A stretch of DNA of 64,000 bases from Leifsonia poae (GTDB lineage Bacteria > Actinomycetota > Actinomycetes > Actinomycetales > Microbacteriaceae): the NCBI RefSeq assembly GCF_020009625.1, contig NZ_JAIHLP010000002.1:3348001-3412000 (forward strand), written 5' to 3'. The notes beneath the pieces were generated by a model. The model was not told where the DNA came from and made no database searches. It was given only the letters and a program-made list of their open reading frames with translations. Numbering within the stretch: the stretch's first letter is position 1; each line of letters opens with the position of its first letter. The translations under genes and the position numbers were made by a program. Below, in pieces: positions 12,058 to 20,066 of the stretch.

Positions 12058-12887
12058 AGGGCCCCCACGATCTTGGCGAGCAGCGCACTGATCACCGGCT
12101 CGGCCTCGCGGCCCGCCTCGATGACCTCCTGGTGGCTCAGTGGGGTCTTCTGGATGCCGGCGGCCAGATTGGTGATGAGGGACATCCCCAGGATCTCCAT
12201 GCCGGCCTGCCGGGCCGCGATCGCTTCCAGCGCTGTGGACATGCCCACGATGTGGCCGCCGATCGTCTTCGCCATCTGCACCTCGGCCGGGGTCTCGTAG
12301 TGCGGGCCACGGAACTGCGTGTACACGCCCTGGTCGAGCGTGGGCTCGATGCTCCGCGCGAGGTCGCGCAGACGCGAGGAGTACAGGTCGGTGAGGTCGA
12401 TGAAGGTGGCGCCCTCCAGCGGGGAGTCGGCCGTCAGATTGAGGTGGTCGCTGATCAGGACGGGCGTCCCGGGCTTCCAATGCTCTTTGATGCCCCCGGC
12501 ACCGTTGGTCAGGATCATCGTGGTGGCGCCGGCGGCAGCGGCGGTGCGCACGCTGTGCACGACCCGACGCACGCCGTGGCCTTCGTAGTAGTGGGTGCGG
12601 GCGCCGATGACGAGAGCGCGTTTGCCGTTCGGCAGCAGCACAGAGCGCAGCGTTCCTACATGGCCGGCGAGTGCGGGCGCCCCGAAACCGACGATCTCGG
12701 TGGCGGGAACGGTGGCGGTCGTCTCACCGATGAGATCGGCCGCCTTCCCCCAACCGCTGCCCAGGGTGAGGGCGATGTCGTGATGAGCGACGCCGGTCTT
12801 CTCGGCGAGCTGGTCGGCGGCCTGCCGGGCGACCTCGAACGGGTCGGTTGCGGGGTCATCGAGCGGGTTCGTGAAGGTATCAGGCAT
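12054..12887 (-). CDS. punA: Purine nucleoside phosphorylase
   Basis: Trimeric-type purine nucleoside phosphorylase, cleaving inosine and guanosine with phosphate to base and ribose-1-phosphate. 277 residues with the phosphate loop GSGWG at 43-47, the base-binding TNGAGGI in the middle and a C-terminal ITNLAAGI. Transcription would start at the ATG itself from TAGAGT 6 nt upstream. It shares a GTGA overlap with the mutase downstream, so both are made together. It complements the adenosine deaminase encoded on the opposite strand. Confidence 0.94.
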   Translation of the reverse strand: MPDTFTNPLDDPATDPFEVARQAADQLAEKTGVAHHDIALTLGSGWGKAADLIGETTATVPATEIVGFGAPALAGHVGTLRSVLLPNGKRALVIGARTHYYEGHGVRRVVHSVRTAAAAGATTMILTNGAGGIKEHWKPGTPVLISDHLNLTADSPLEGATFIDLTDLYSSRLRDLARSIEPTLDQGVYTQFRGPHYETPAEVQMAKTIGGHIVGMSTALEAIAARQAGMEILGMSLITNLAAGIQKTPLSHQEVIEAGREAEPVISALLAKIVGAL

Positions 12888-12899
12888 GGACCAACTCTA
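12888..12899 (-). promoter_or_regulatory. Leaderless promoter, punA-mutase operon
   Basis: On the minus strand TAGAGT (12899 to 12894) is followed by 6 nt and then ATG 12887. Confidence 0.58.
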
Positions 12900-12959
12900 T
12901 TCCGGGCTGTCGAGGTCGTGCTTCGGCGGGCACGTGCGCATCGGTGCACCAACGTGCGA

Positions 12960-12971
12960 GAGAATAGGGGC
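12960..12971 (+). promoter_or_regulatory. Possible leaderless promoter, flavoprotein gene
   Basis: GAGAAT (12960-12965) precedes ATG 12972 by 6 nt. It keeps only the A2 and T6 positions of the -10 consensus but has the spacing seen elsewhere in the window. Confidence 0.4.
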
Positions 12972-14408
12972 ATGGCCTATGAATTCGAGCGCAAGCAGAG
13001 GATCGCTGTACTCGGGGGTGGGCCAGGCGGGTACGAAGCGGCCCTCGCCGGCGCCCAGCTCGGCGCAGAGGTCACGCTCGTCGAACGCACCGGTGTCGGC
13101 GGCTCGGCCGTACTCACCGATGTCGTGCCGTCGAAGAGCCTGATCGCAACAGCAGAGGCCACCAACGCCATCGCCGAGGCGGCCGACCTGGGTGTGCAGT
13201 TCTTCACCCGCGGCGACCACGGCAAACCGGTGCGCCCGGACATCGCTGTCAACCTCGCCGCCGTCAACAAACGGCTCCTCGGTCTCGCCCGGCAACAGTC
13301 GGAAGACATGAGGGCGGAACTCGTCCGCGCGGGCGTGCGCATCGTCAGCGGCGAGGGTCGCCTCGACGGTTCCAGCGCCATCATCGTCTCCACGGCGCGC
13401 GGCGACTCCGGCACCGACTTCGACCGGATCGAAGCGGAGACGTTCGTCGTCTCGGTCGGCGCGAGCCCGCGCATCCTGCCCTCCGCGGCACCCGACGGGG
13501 AGCGCATTCTCACCTGGACCCAGCTCTACGACCTCGGTCACATCCCGGAGCACCTCATCGTGGTCGGATCGGGTGTCACCGGCGCCGAGTTCGCCTCCGC
13601 GTACACCGCGCTCGGCTCCAAGGTCACCCTGATCTCCAGCCGCGACCAGGTGCTGCCGGGCGAAGACGCCGACGCCGCCCGCGTGATCGAGAACGTGTTC
13701 AAACGCAACGGGATGCAGGTGCTCGCCAAGTCCCGCGCCGAATCCGTCGTGCGGACCGAGACCGGTGTCGTCGCCACTCTCTCGGACGGCCGCACCGTCG
13801 AGGGGAGCCACTGCCTCATGGCGGTCGGTTCCGTTCCCAACACCCGGGGCATCGGCCTGGAGGAGGCCGGTGTGCAGCTCACCGACTCGGGCCACATCCG
13901 GGTCAACCGTGTCGCCCGCACCTCCATCCCGAACATCTATGCCGCGGGCGACTGCTCCGATCTGCTCCCGCTCGCCTCCGTGGCCTCGATGCAGGGGCGC
14001 ACCGCCGTCTTCCACGCGATGGGGGATGCGGTCTACCCGTTCGAACTGCGCAACGTCACCTCCAACATCTTCACCCAGCCCGAGATCGCCACCGTCGGCT
14101 GGAACCAGAAGCAGATCGAGGAGGGCATCGCGCAGGGCGATATCTACAAACTGCCGCTCAAGTCGAATCCGCGCGCCAAGATGCTCGGCATCAAGGACGG
14201 TTTCGTGAAACTGTTCGCCCGCACCGGCTCCGGCACCGTCATCGGCGGTGTGATCGTCGCCCCTCGCGCCTCCGAACTGATCTTTCCGCTCGCACTCGCG
14301 GTGGAACACCGTCTCACCGTCGACCAGGTCGCCCGGGCTTTCACCGTCTACCCCTCCCTCTCGGGCTCCATCTCCGACGCCGCCCGAGCCATGCATATCG
14401 TCCTGTAG
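12972..14408 (+). CDS. Flavoprotein pyridine nucleotide-disulfide reductase family, NAD(P)H-quinone reductase-like
   Basis: FAD- and NAD(P)H-binding protein of 478 residues with the lipoamide-dehydrogenase fold: FAD-binding GGGPGGYEAA at 15-24, a second nucleotide site with GSGVTGAEFASAY, then YAAGDC and a dimerisation domain. The redox cysteine pair normally found in GGTCLNVGCIPSK is absent; the equivalent stretch is GGSAVLTDVVPSK, with A46 and V51 in the cysteine positions. This matches the mycobacterial LpdA/Rv3303c group, which reduces quinones rather than disulfides. ATG 12972 is chosen from the FAD motif position; the frame is open far upstream but there it is antisense to punA. Confidence 0.88.
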   Translation: MAYEFERKQRIAVLGGGPGGYEAALAGAQLGAEVTLVERTGVGGSAVLTDVVPSKSLIATAEATNAIAEAADLGVQFFTRGDHGKPVRPDIAVNLAAVNKRLLGLARQQSEDMRAELVRAGVRIVSGEGRLDGSSAIIVSTARGDSGTDFDRIEAETFVVSVGASPRILPSAAPDGERILTWTQLYDLGHIPEHLIVVGSGVTGAEFASAYTALGSKVTLISSRDQVLPGEDADAARVIENVFKRNGMQVLAKSRAESVVRTETGVVATLSDGRTVEGSHCLMAVGSVPNTRGIGLEEAGVQLTDSGHIRVNRVARTSIPNIYAAGDCSDLLPLASVASMQGRTAVFHAMGDAVYPFELRNVTSNIFTQPEIATVGWNQKQIEEGIAQGDIYKLPLKSNPRAKMLGIKDGFVKLFARTGSGTVIGGVIVAPRASELIFPLALAVEHRLTVDQVARAFTVYPSLSGSISDAARAMHIVL

Positions 14409-14463
14409 CCCGCCTCTGCTCCGGTGACGCCTGCTCACGCCTTCCTCCGCAGATCTCCCCCTC

Positions 14464-14553
14464 CTGTTTTCAGGCGATATCTCGCAAAGCCGGCCGTTGA
14501 CGCCTGAGAAGCGGGCTCAGCGGCTTCTCGGCCCTGCTTTCTCCTGAGAACAG
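14464..14553. other. Inverted repeats between flavoprotein and AbiEi-like gene
   Basis: An outer imperfect inverted repeat (CTGTTTTCAGG at 14464-14474 and CCTGAGAACAG at 14543-14553, one mismatch) encloses a 7-bp hairpin (GAGAAGC 14506-14512, GCTTCTC 14523-14529). The inner hairpin may terminate the flavoprotein transcript. The outer pair has no clear role; it could be a remnant of an insertion. No gene is seen in 14409-14643. Confidence 0.4.
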
Positions 14554-14643
14554 TCCTCGTCCACAGGTGGACAATCAGACGTGTTCTCCACGGATTGGAA
14601 CTCGGGTTGCCGGGCCGGAGGCTTCCATCTCGACGATGGAGTC

Positions 14644-15546
14644 ATGAAGAAGGCGACACAGGTACTCAACGAGTTCGGCGGAGTGGCCACACGTGATCAG
14701 CTCGTCGGATCGGGGATCAGACCGGCGCTGCTCGGGCGAGGCGTCTCATCAGGGGACATCATCCGTGTGAGGCGAGCTCACTATGCGCTGCCCAGCGCAG
14801 ACGAAGCAGCTGTTCGCGCGGTGCGGGTCGGAGGGCGTCTGAGCTGTGTTTCGGCCGCGCAAACGTATGGGCTCTGGGCAGGGGCGAACAAGACACTTCA
14901 TGTGCGGGTGCCGGCGAACGCCTGTCGGCTACGACTGCCTTCGAATAGTGACGATGTCGATATCCACTGGAGCGATGGCCGGCTTTCGCCCTGGTGTTGG
15001 CGAGACGGAATCGAGGACACACTCCGAAGCGCCGTCCGCTGCGTCGACAGCGAGACGGCCATCGCCGTGCTCGACACAGCGTTGAGTGCCAACCTCGTGA
15101 TCGTCGGCCAGCTTGCTCAGATCTTCAGTGCAGAACCACGGCGGTCGAAGCGTATCGCTCGCCTGGCGCGGTTCGGGTCAGAGTCGGGTGTCGAGTCACT
15201 TGCCCGCCAGCGTTTGGAACGGAGGGGATTCCGGGTCGAGCAGCAGGTGTCGGTTCCCGGCGTCGGACGCGTGGACATGTGCATCAACGGCCGGTTGCTC
15301 GTCGAGATCGACGGCTTTCAGTTCCATTCGTCGCGGGAGGCCTTCGAACGGGATCGGGGCCGGGACCGAGCGGCCGTGCGTGCTGGACTGGCGAGTGTCC
15401 GCTTTGCTGCGCGCCAAGTGATCGATGAGTGGTCGGAGGTCGAGAAGGCCATTGCGGAGATCCTGAATTCAGGAACATCCGCGCCGGTCTGGCGGCCTCG
15501 TCCGGATTTCAGGAGCGAGCGGTCTCCGTCACCGGGTTTCTCCTGA
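14644..15546 (+). CDS. AbiEi-like N-terminal domain plus DUF559 endonuclease-fold protein
   Basis: A 300-residue protein of a family common in actinobacteria: an N-terminal helix-turn-helix-like region (ATQVLNEFGGVATRDQLV) as in AbiEi antitoxins, a middle part, and a C-terminal DUF559/Vsr-like PD-(D/E)xK region with GRVDMCI and LVEIDGFQFH (E221, D223). DUF559 proteins are predicted nucleases; no activity is established for this type. The start is uncertain: ATG 14644 gives the usual N-terminus, while GTG 14581 has an AGGTGG about 11 nt before it. Codon use is less GC-rich than in neighbours, which suggests horizontal transfer. No toxin partner is adjacent. Confidence 0.7.
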   Translation: MKKATQVLNEFGGVATRDQLVGSGIRPALLGRGVSSGDIIRVRRAHYALPSADEAAVRAVRVGGRLSCVSAAQTYGLWAGANKTLHVRVPANACRLRLPSNSDDVDIHWSDGRLSPWCWRDGIEDTLRSAVRCVDSETAIAVLDTALSANLVIVGQLAQIFSAEPRRSKRIARLARFGSESGVESLARQRLERRGFRVEQQVSVPGVGRVDMCINGRLLVEIDGFQFHSSREAFERDRGRDRAAVRAGLASVRFAARQVIDEWSEVEKAIAEILNSGTSAPVWRPRPDFRSERSPSPGFS

Positions 15547-15602
15547 GTTCGGGATCCGGCCGGGGGCGATGCGCAGGGCGATGCGCAGGGCGCGGGACGG
15601 GG

Positions 15603-17366
15603 CTAGACGATGTTGAGGAGGAGGCGGCCTGAGGAGACGGTTTCGCCGACGGTGGTGTTGAGGCCGGTGATGGTGCCGTCTTTGTGGGCGGTGAGAGGCT
15701 GCTCCATTTTCATGGCCTCCAGCACGAGCACGAGGTCGCCTTTGACGACTTCGTCGCCGTCCGCAACGGCGAGCTTCACGACGGTGGCCTGCATGGGGGC
15801 GGTGACGGAGTCGCCGGTCGCCGTGTCGACGGCGTGCGATCCGCTGCGTCGGCGCGGGGCGGCGGCGGCGGATGCGTCGGCGGGGCCGCCGGAGAGCAGC
15901 CGCCCGGGCAAGGAGACTTCGATGCGCTTCCCCTCGACCTCGATGACAACATTCGTGCGACGCTCGGCCGGGGCGACGTCGGAGAGGGATCCCGACCACG
16001 GCTCGATGCCGTTGACGAACTCGGTCTCGATCCAGCGCGTGTACACCGAGAACGGCTCGCCGTCCTGGGGTGCGAATGCGGGATCGCGCACGATGGCGCG
16101 GTGGAACGGGAGAACGGTCGGCAGGCCGGCGACCTCGAACTCGTCGAGGGCACGGCGCGAGCGCTCCAGGGCCTCGTCGCGGGTGGCTCCGGTGACGATC
16201 AGCTTGGCGAGCATCGAGTCGAACGATCCGCTGATCTCGTCGCCGGCCTGGATGCCGCTGTCGACCCGCACGCCGGGGCCGCCGGAGGGCTTGAAGACGT
16301 GTACGGGGCCGGGGGAGGGGATGAAGCCGCGGCCCGCATCCTCGCCGTTGATACGGAACTCGAAGGAGTGTCCGCGGGGCGCCGGGTCGGTGTAGTCGAG
16401 TGTGCCGCCCTCGGCGAGACGGAACTGCTCCCGCACGAGGTCGATGCCGGTGACCTCTTCGGAGACCGGGTGCTCCACCTGCAGTCGGGTGTTCACTTCG
16501 AGGAAGGAGACGGTGCCGTCTTTGCCGATGAGGAACTCGCAGGTTCCAGCACCCTGGTATCCGACCTCTTTGAGGATGGCCTTCGACGAGGTGTAGAGCT
16601 TCTCGGTCTGCTCGGCCGTGAGGAACGGCGCGGGAGCCTCCTCGACGAGTTTCTGGTGCCGGCGCTGCAGGGAGCAGTCGCGGGTCGAGATCACGACGAC
16701 GTTGCCGTACGCGTCGGCGAGGCACTGGGTCTCGACGTGGCGCGGCTGGTCGAGGTACTTCTCGACGAAGCACTCGCCACGGCCGAAGGCGGCGATGGCC
16801 TCGCGCGTGGCCGATTCGAACAGCTCGGGGACCTCGTCGCGGGTGCGGGCGACTTTGAGGCCGCGGCCACCGCCCCCGAAGGCCGCCTTGATGGCGACCG
16901 GGAGGCCGTGCACATCCACGAAGTCGAGAACCTCGCCGGCGTCGGCGACCGGGTTCAGGGTTCCGGGGGCGAGGGGTGCGCCCACCTTCTCGGCCACGTG
17001 CCGGGCCGAGACCTTGTCGCCGAGGCGTTCGATGGCGTCGGGCGACGGGCCGATCCAGGTGAGGCCGGCGCCGATCACAGCGCGAGCGAAGTCCGCATTC
17101 TCGGCGAGGAAGCCGTAGCCGGGATGCACGGCGTCGGCACCGGAGCGGCGGGCGATCGACAGCAGCTTGTCGATCACCAGGTAGGTCTCAGCGCTGGTGG
17201 TGCCGTCGAGCGCGTACGCTTCGTCGGCGAGCTTCACATGGAGCGCATCCCTGTCCTGGTCGGCGTAAACGGCGACGGAGGTGATCCCGCTGTCCTTCGC
17301 GGCGCGGATGACCCGGACGGCGATCTCGCCCCGGTTGGCGATGAGGACTTTGGTGATTCGTGGCAC
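15603..17366 (-). CDS. Acyl-CoA carboxylase alpha subunit (biotin carboxylase + biotin carrier)
   Basis: ATP-dependent biotin carboxylase fused to a biotin carrier domain, 587 residues, as in actinobacterial AccA1/AccA3 that serve acetyl- and propionyl-CoA carboxylases for fatty acid synthesis. The N-terminus [18 protein letters not shown] is the biotin carboxylase start, the ATP-grasp lid has [12 protein letters not shown], and the C-terminal carrier carries EAMKMEQ with the biotinylated lysine at K553. GTG 17366 lies 8 nt after a TAGGCT -10 box. The partner beta and epsilon subunits are 6 kb away at 22782-24607 and the biotin ligase at 24693. Confidence 0.95.
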   Translation of the reverse strand: MPRITKVLIANRGEIAVRVIRAAKDSGITSVAVYADQDRDALHVKLADEAYALDGTTSAETYLVIDKLLSIARRSGADAVHPGYGFLAENADFARAVIGAGLTWIGPSPDAIERLGDKVSARHVAEKVGAPLAPGTLNPVADAGEVLDFVDVHGLPVAIKAAFGGGGRGLKVARTRDEVPELFESATREAIAAFGRGECFVEKYLDQPRHVETQCLADAYGNVVVISTRDCSLQRRHQKLVEEAPAPFLTAEQTEKLYTSSKAILKEVGYQGAGTCEFLIGKDGTVSFLEVNTRLQVEHPVSEEVTGIDLVREQFRLAEGGTLDYTDPAPRGHSFEFRINGEDAGRGFIPSPGPVHVFKPSGGPGVRVDSGIQAGDEISGSFDSMLAKLIVTGATRDEALERSRRALDEFEVAGLPTVLPFHRAIVRDPAFAPQDGEPFSVYTRWIETEFVNGIEPWSGSLSDVAPAERRTNVVIEVEGKRIEVSLPGRLLSGGPADASAAAAPRRRSGSHAVDTATGDSVTAPMQATVVKLAVADGDEVVKGDLVLVLEAMKMEQPLTAHKDGTITGLNTTVGETVSSGRLLLNIV

Positions 17367-17380
17367 AGTTCTTTAGCCTA
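17367..17380 (-). promoter_or_regulatory. Leaderless promoter, acyl-CoA carboxylase alpha gene
   Basis: Minus-strand TAGGCT (17380 to 17375) is followed by 8 nt and GTG 17366; spacing is 1-2 nt longer than in the other examples. Confidence 0.5.
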
Positions 17381-17445
17381 TTCGTCGGTTCGGGCGACCT
17401 TTTGGGTGAACCCCACAAAAATGGGTGCAGCTGGACTCGGGATGC

Positions 17446-18084
17446 CTACAAAGCGCGGGTCCACAGTGTCGGCCAGTCGACACCCAACTCCCGGACAAGT
17501 TCACGCAGCGTTGCGAGCGACAACCCTACGACAGTACTCGGGTCGCCCTCCACTCGGGTGATGAACGGGCCGCCGAGGCTGTCGATCGTGAACGCGCCGG
17601 CCACCTCCAGCGGTTCGCCCGTGGTGACGTAGGCCTCGATCTCGTCATCGGTCACGTCGGCGAAAGTGACAGAGGCGACCGCCGCGCGGCCGACCGCGCG
17701 GTTCTCGACGCCGCCGCGGTGGTCGATCACCCAGTGCCCGGAGTGCAGTCGACCGGTGCGTCCACGCTGTGCGAGCCAGCGGGCGCGGGCGATGTCGCTG
17801 GTGTGCGGTTTGCCGTGGATGCCGCCGTCGAGCTCGAAGGCCGAGTCGCCGCCGAAGATGAGTCCGTCGATGGGCTCGCCGTGCAGGGTGCCGCGCACCG
17901 CCTCGGCCTTGAGTCGGGCGAGCAACTGCACCATCGCCTCGGCCGGGAGCGGGCCGTGCTCCGCTTCGGCGGCGGCGACCGCGGCGGGCTCGTCGACATG
18001 CGAGGGCACGACGATCGGTTCGATTCCGGCGGCCCGCAGGAGGGCGAGGCGGGCCGGCGAGGTGGAGGCGAGGTAGAGGCGCAT
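17446..18084 (-). CDS. maf: Maf-family nucleotide pyrophosphatase
   Basis: House-cleaning nucleoside triphosphate pyrophosphatase that hydrolyses non-canonical or modified nucleotides. 212 residues, usual length. The N-terminal LASTSPARLALLRAAG is the family signature loop, GGDSAFELDG holds the catalytic-site acidic residue region, and GKPHT follows. ATG 18084 is supported by an AGGAAA ribosome binding site; the frame remains open upstream only because it runs antisense to the next gene. In actinobacteria maf commonly lies beside the acyl-CoA carboxylase genes, as here. Its start codon is only 24 bp from the divergent methyltransferase start. Confidence 0.92.
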   Translation of the reverse strand: MRLYLASTSPARLALLRAAGIEPIVVPSHVDEPAAVAAAEAEHGPLPAEAMVQLLARLKAEAVRGTLHGEPIDGLIFGGDSAFELDGGIHGKPHTSDIARARWLAQRGRTGRLHSGHWVIDHRGGVENRAVGRAAVASVTFADVTDDEIEAYVTTGEPLEVAGAFTIDSLGGPFITRVEGDPSTVVGLSLATLRELVRELGVDWPTLWTRAL

Positions 18085-18108
18085 GATTTCCTGTGGGATG
18101 CTCGACGG

Positions 18109-19368
18109 ATGCCCCAGACAGATGAGGTCGACCTCGACATTACCAACGTCGCCCACGGCGGCGTCTTCGTCGCCCGTACCGAGGGCCGCGTGGTCTTCGT
18201 GCCCGACACGATGCCGGGGGAGCGCATCCGGGCCCGGATCACCGATCGCAAGCACGACAGTTTCTGGCGGGCCGAGACCCTTGAGGTGCTCGATGCCGCC
18301 CCGGAGCGCCGGCCGCATGTGTGGTCGGCCGCCTCGGTCGACCGCGCACCGGAGGAAAGGGCCGGTGGTGCCGAGTTCGGGCACATCCGGCTCGAGCACC
18401 AGCGGGAGCTCAAGCGCCGCGTGCTGGCTGACGCCCTGCACCGCATGGCGAAGCTGGAGTCCGATATCGTCGTGGAACCTGTGGCCGACGAGACCGCCGA
18501 CGGCACCGGCTGGCGCACCCGCGTGCGTCTGCAGGTGGCCGGTGACGGCGCCTTCGGACCCTACGCCGCCCGGTCGCATCGAGTCGTGCCGGTCACCGAT
18601 CTTCCGCTCGCGACGGCTCTCGTCGAAGAGTCGACGCCGTTCGGGCAGTCGTTCCCCGGGGCCGAGTCGGTGGATGTGGTCGTGACGGGCACCGGCGCAT
18701 CCCATGTTCTGGTCAACGAGCCGGGGGTGAAACGCGGCCGGCGCACGGTGCGACCGCGGCAACGGCCCATGCCGATCCGGGAGGTCGTGGGGGAGCGCGA
18801 GTTCCGGCTGGATGTGCGCGGCTTCTGGCAGGTGCATCGCCGGGCGGCGGCCACCCTCACCGAGGCCGTGCAGTCGGCTGTCGATGAGGCCCTCTTCGAC
18901 CCGCGGGCGGCGAACCTGGACCTCTACGGCGGTGTCGGGCTTCTCGCCGCGGCGCTCGGCGAGCGGTTCGGCAGCACATTGCGGATCACCTCGGTGGAGA
19001 GCGACGAGCTGGCCACAGACAATGCAGCGGAGAACCTGGCCGACTGGCTCGGCGCATCCGTGGTCACCGACCGGGTGGAACAGTTCGTGCGCCGACTCGC
19101 CGCCGACTCTTCGGCGACCGAGCGCGCACGGTTGCGCGCGGCGACTGTCGTGCTCGACCCGCCGCGGTCCGGTGCCGGAAAGGATGTCGTGGAGGCCATC
19201 GCGTCGCTGGCTCCCGCCCAGATCGTGTATGTCGCCTGCGATCCGGTCGCTCTGGCACGGGATGTGGCGCTCTTCGCCGAGCGCGGCTACCCGCTGAAGA
19301 CACTGCGGGCCTTCGACCTCTTTCCGAACACTCACCACGTCGAGGCCGTCGCCACGCTGGCGCCGTGA
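18109..19368 (+). CDS. TRAM-domain RNA (uracil-5-)-methyltransferase, TrmA/RumA family
   Basis: SAM-dependent methyltransferase of 419 residues that would form 5-methyluridine in rRNA or tRNA. The N-terminal 60 residues form a TRAM RNA-binding domain (DITNVAHGGVFVAR). The catalytic domain has SAM motif LDLYGGVGLLAAAL, then LDPPRSGAGK and the nucleophile C377 in YVACDPVALARD; the C-terminal HHVEAV holds the conserved glutamate. The four-cysteine iron-sulfur motif of RumA/RlmD is absent, as in many actinobacterial members, so substrate cannot be told from sequence. ATG 18109 lies 6 nt after GATGCT, a weak -10 form. Confidence 0.9.
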   Translation: MPQTDEVDLDITNVAHGGVFVARTEGRVVFVPDTMPGERIRARITDRKHDSFWRAETLEVLDAAPERRPHVWSAASVDRAPEERAGGAEFGHIRLEHQRELKRRVLADALHRMAKLESDIVVEPVADETADGTGWRTRVRLQVAGDGAFGPYAARSHRVVPVTDLPLATALVEESTPFGQSFPGAESVDVVVTGTGASHVLVNEPGVKRGRRTVRPRQRPMPIREVVGEREFRLDVRGFWQVHRRAAATLTEAVQSAVDEALFDPRAANLDLYGGVGLLAAALGERFGSTLRITSVESDELATDNAAENLADWLGASVVTDRVEQFVRRLAADSSATERARLRAATVVLDPPRSGAGKDVVEAIASLAPAQIVYVACDPVALARDVALFAERGYPLKTLRAFDLFPNTHHVEAVATLAP

Positions 19369-19393
19369 GCGCGCTGGAATACTTGCGTCCCAC

Positions 19394-19406
19394 TACGATG
19401 GGGAAC
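19394..19406 (+). promoter_or_regulatory. Leaderless promoter, two-component locus
   Basis: TACGAT (19394-19399) ends 7 nt before ATG 19407. The same geometry decides the start against the in-frame GTG/ATG further upstream. Confidence 0.6.
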
Positions 19407-20066
19407 ATGGTGCGGGTGGCAATCGTCGACGATCACGAGTCGGTACGTCTGGGGCTGAAGATGGCCTGTCAGGACGCCGGCTACGAGGTGCTCGTCACCG
19501 CGGCCACCGTCGACGAGTTCGTGACCCAGCTCGGGGCCCGGGAGTGCGATGTCGTGGTGCTCGACCTGTCTCTGGGAGACGGCTCCCGTGTCACCGACAA
19601 CGTCAAGCGCGCCCAGGCCACCGGAGCCGCGGTTCTGGTGCACAGCATCGCCGACCGGGTGGCGAGCGTGCGTGAGGCCGTCGCGGCCGGCGCCGCCGGG
19701 GTGATCCCGAAGTCGTCGCCGACGACGACCGTGATGAACGCCATCAAGACGGTGGCAAGCGGCGATGTGCTCAACAATCTCGAATGGGCGACCGCGATCG
19801 ACGCCGACAGCGACTTCGCGAAAGCGCAGCTCGGTCGACGCGAGCGCGACGTTCTGCACCTCTACGCTTCCGGGCTGCCCCTGAAAGCGGTCGCCGCCCA
19901 GCTCGGGATCGCCAACTCGACCGCGCGCGAATACCTCGACCGCATCCGTGTCAAGTACGTCGAGGTCGGGCGTCCCGCGCCCACCAAGGTCGACCTGCTG
20001 CGTCGAGCTGTGGAAGACGGCATCCTGCCGGGGCTCGATCCCGACACGGGCAATGACCGCACCTAG
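19407..20066 (+). CDS. NarL/FixJ-type response regulator
   Basis: DNA-binding response regulator of 219 residues. The receiver domain has the acidic pair in VDDHESVR, phospho-acceptor D53 in VLDLSLGDG, the beta4 serine in VLVHS and lysine in IPKSS. The C-terminal LuxR-like helix-turn-helix (about 150-205) reads QLGRRERDVLHLYASG and IANSTAREYLDRIR; the recognition helix departs from the standard VKxHxxxIxxKL form. It overlaps the kinase gene by 14 bp, so they are a cognate pair. The target is unknown; the degenerate third gene may belong to the same circuit. Confidence 0.92.
   Translation: MVRVAIVDDHESVRLGLKMACQDAGYEVLVTAATVDEFVTQLGARECDVVVLDLSLGDGSRVTDNVKRAQATGAAVLVHSIADRVASVREAVAAGAAGVIPKSSPTTTVMNAIKTVASGDVLNNLEWATAIDADSDFAKAQLGRRERDVLHLYASGLPLKAVAAQLGIANSTAREYLDRIRVKYVEVGRPAPTKVDLLRRAVEDGILPGLDPDTGNDRT

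Noticed and set aside
12003..12971. Upstream extension of the flavoprotein frame
   Set aside because: It runs antisense through punA; the FAD-binding motif begins right after ATG 12972.
15547..15602. Direct repeat GGGCGATGCGCA (two copies) after the AbiEi-like gene
   Set aside because: Only two copies in a 56-bp convergent spacer; it does not form a hairpin or resemble a known site.
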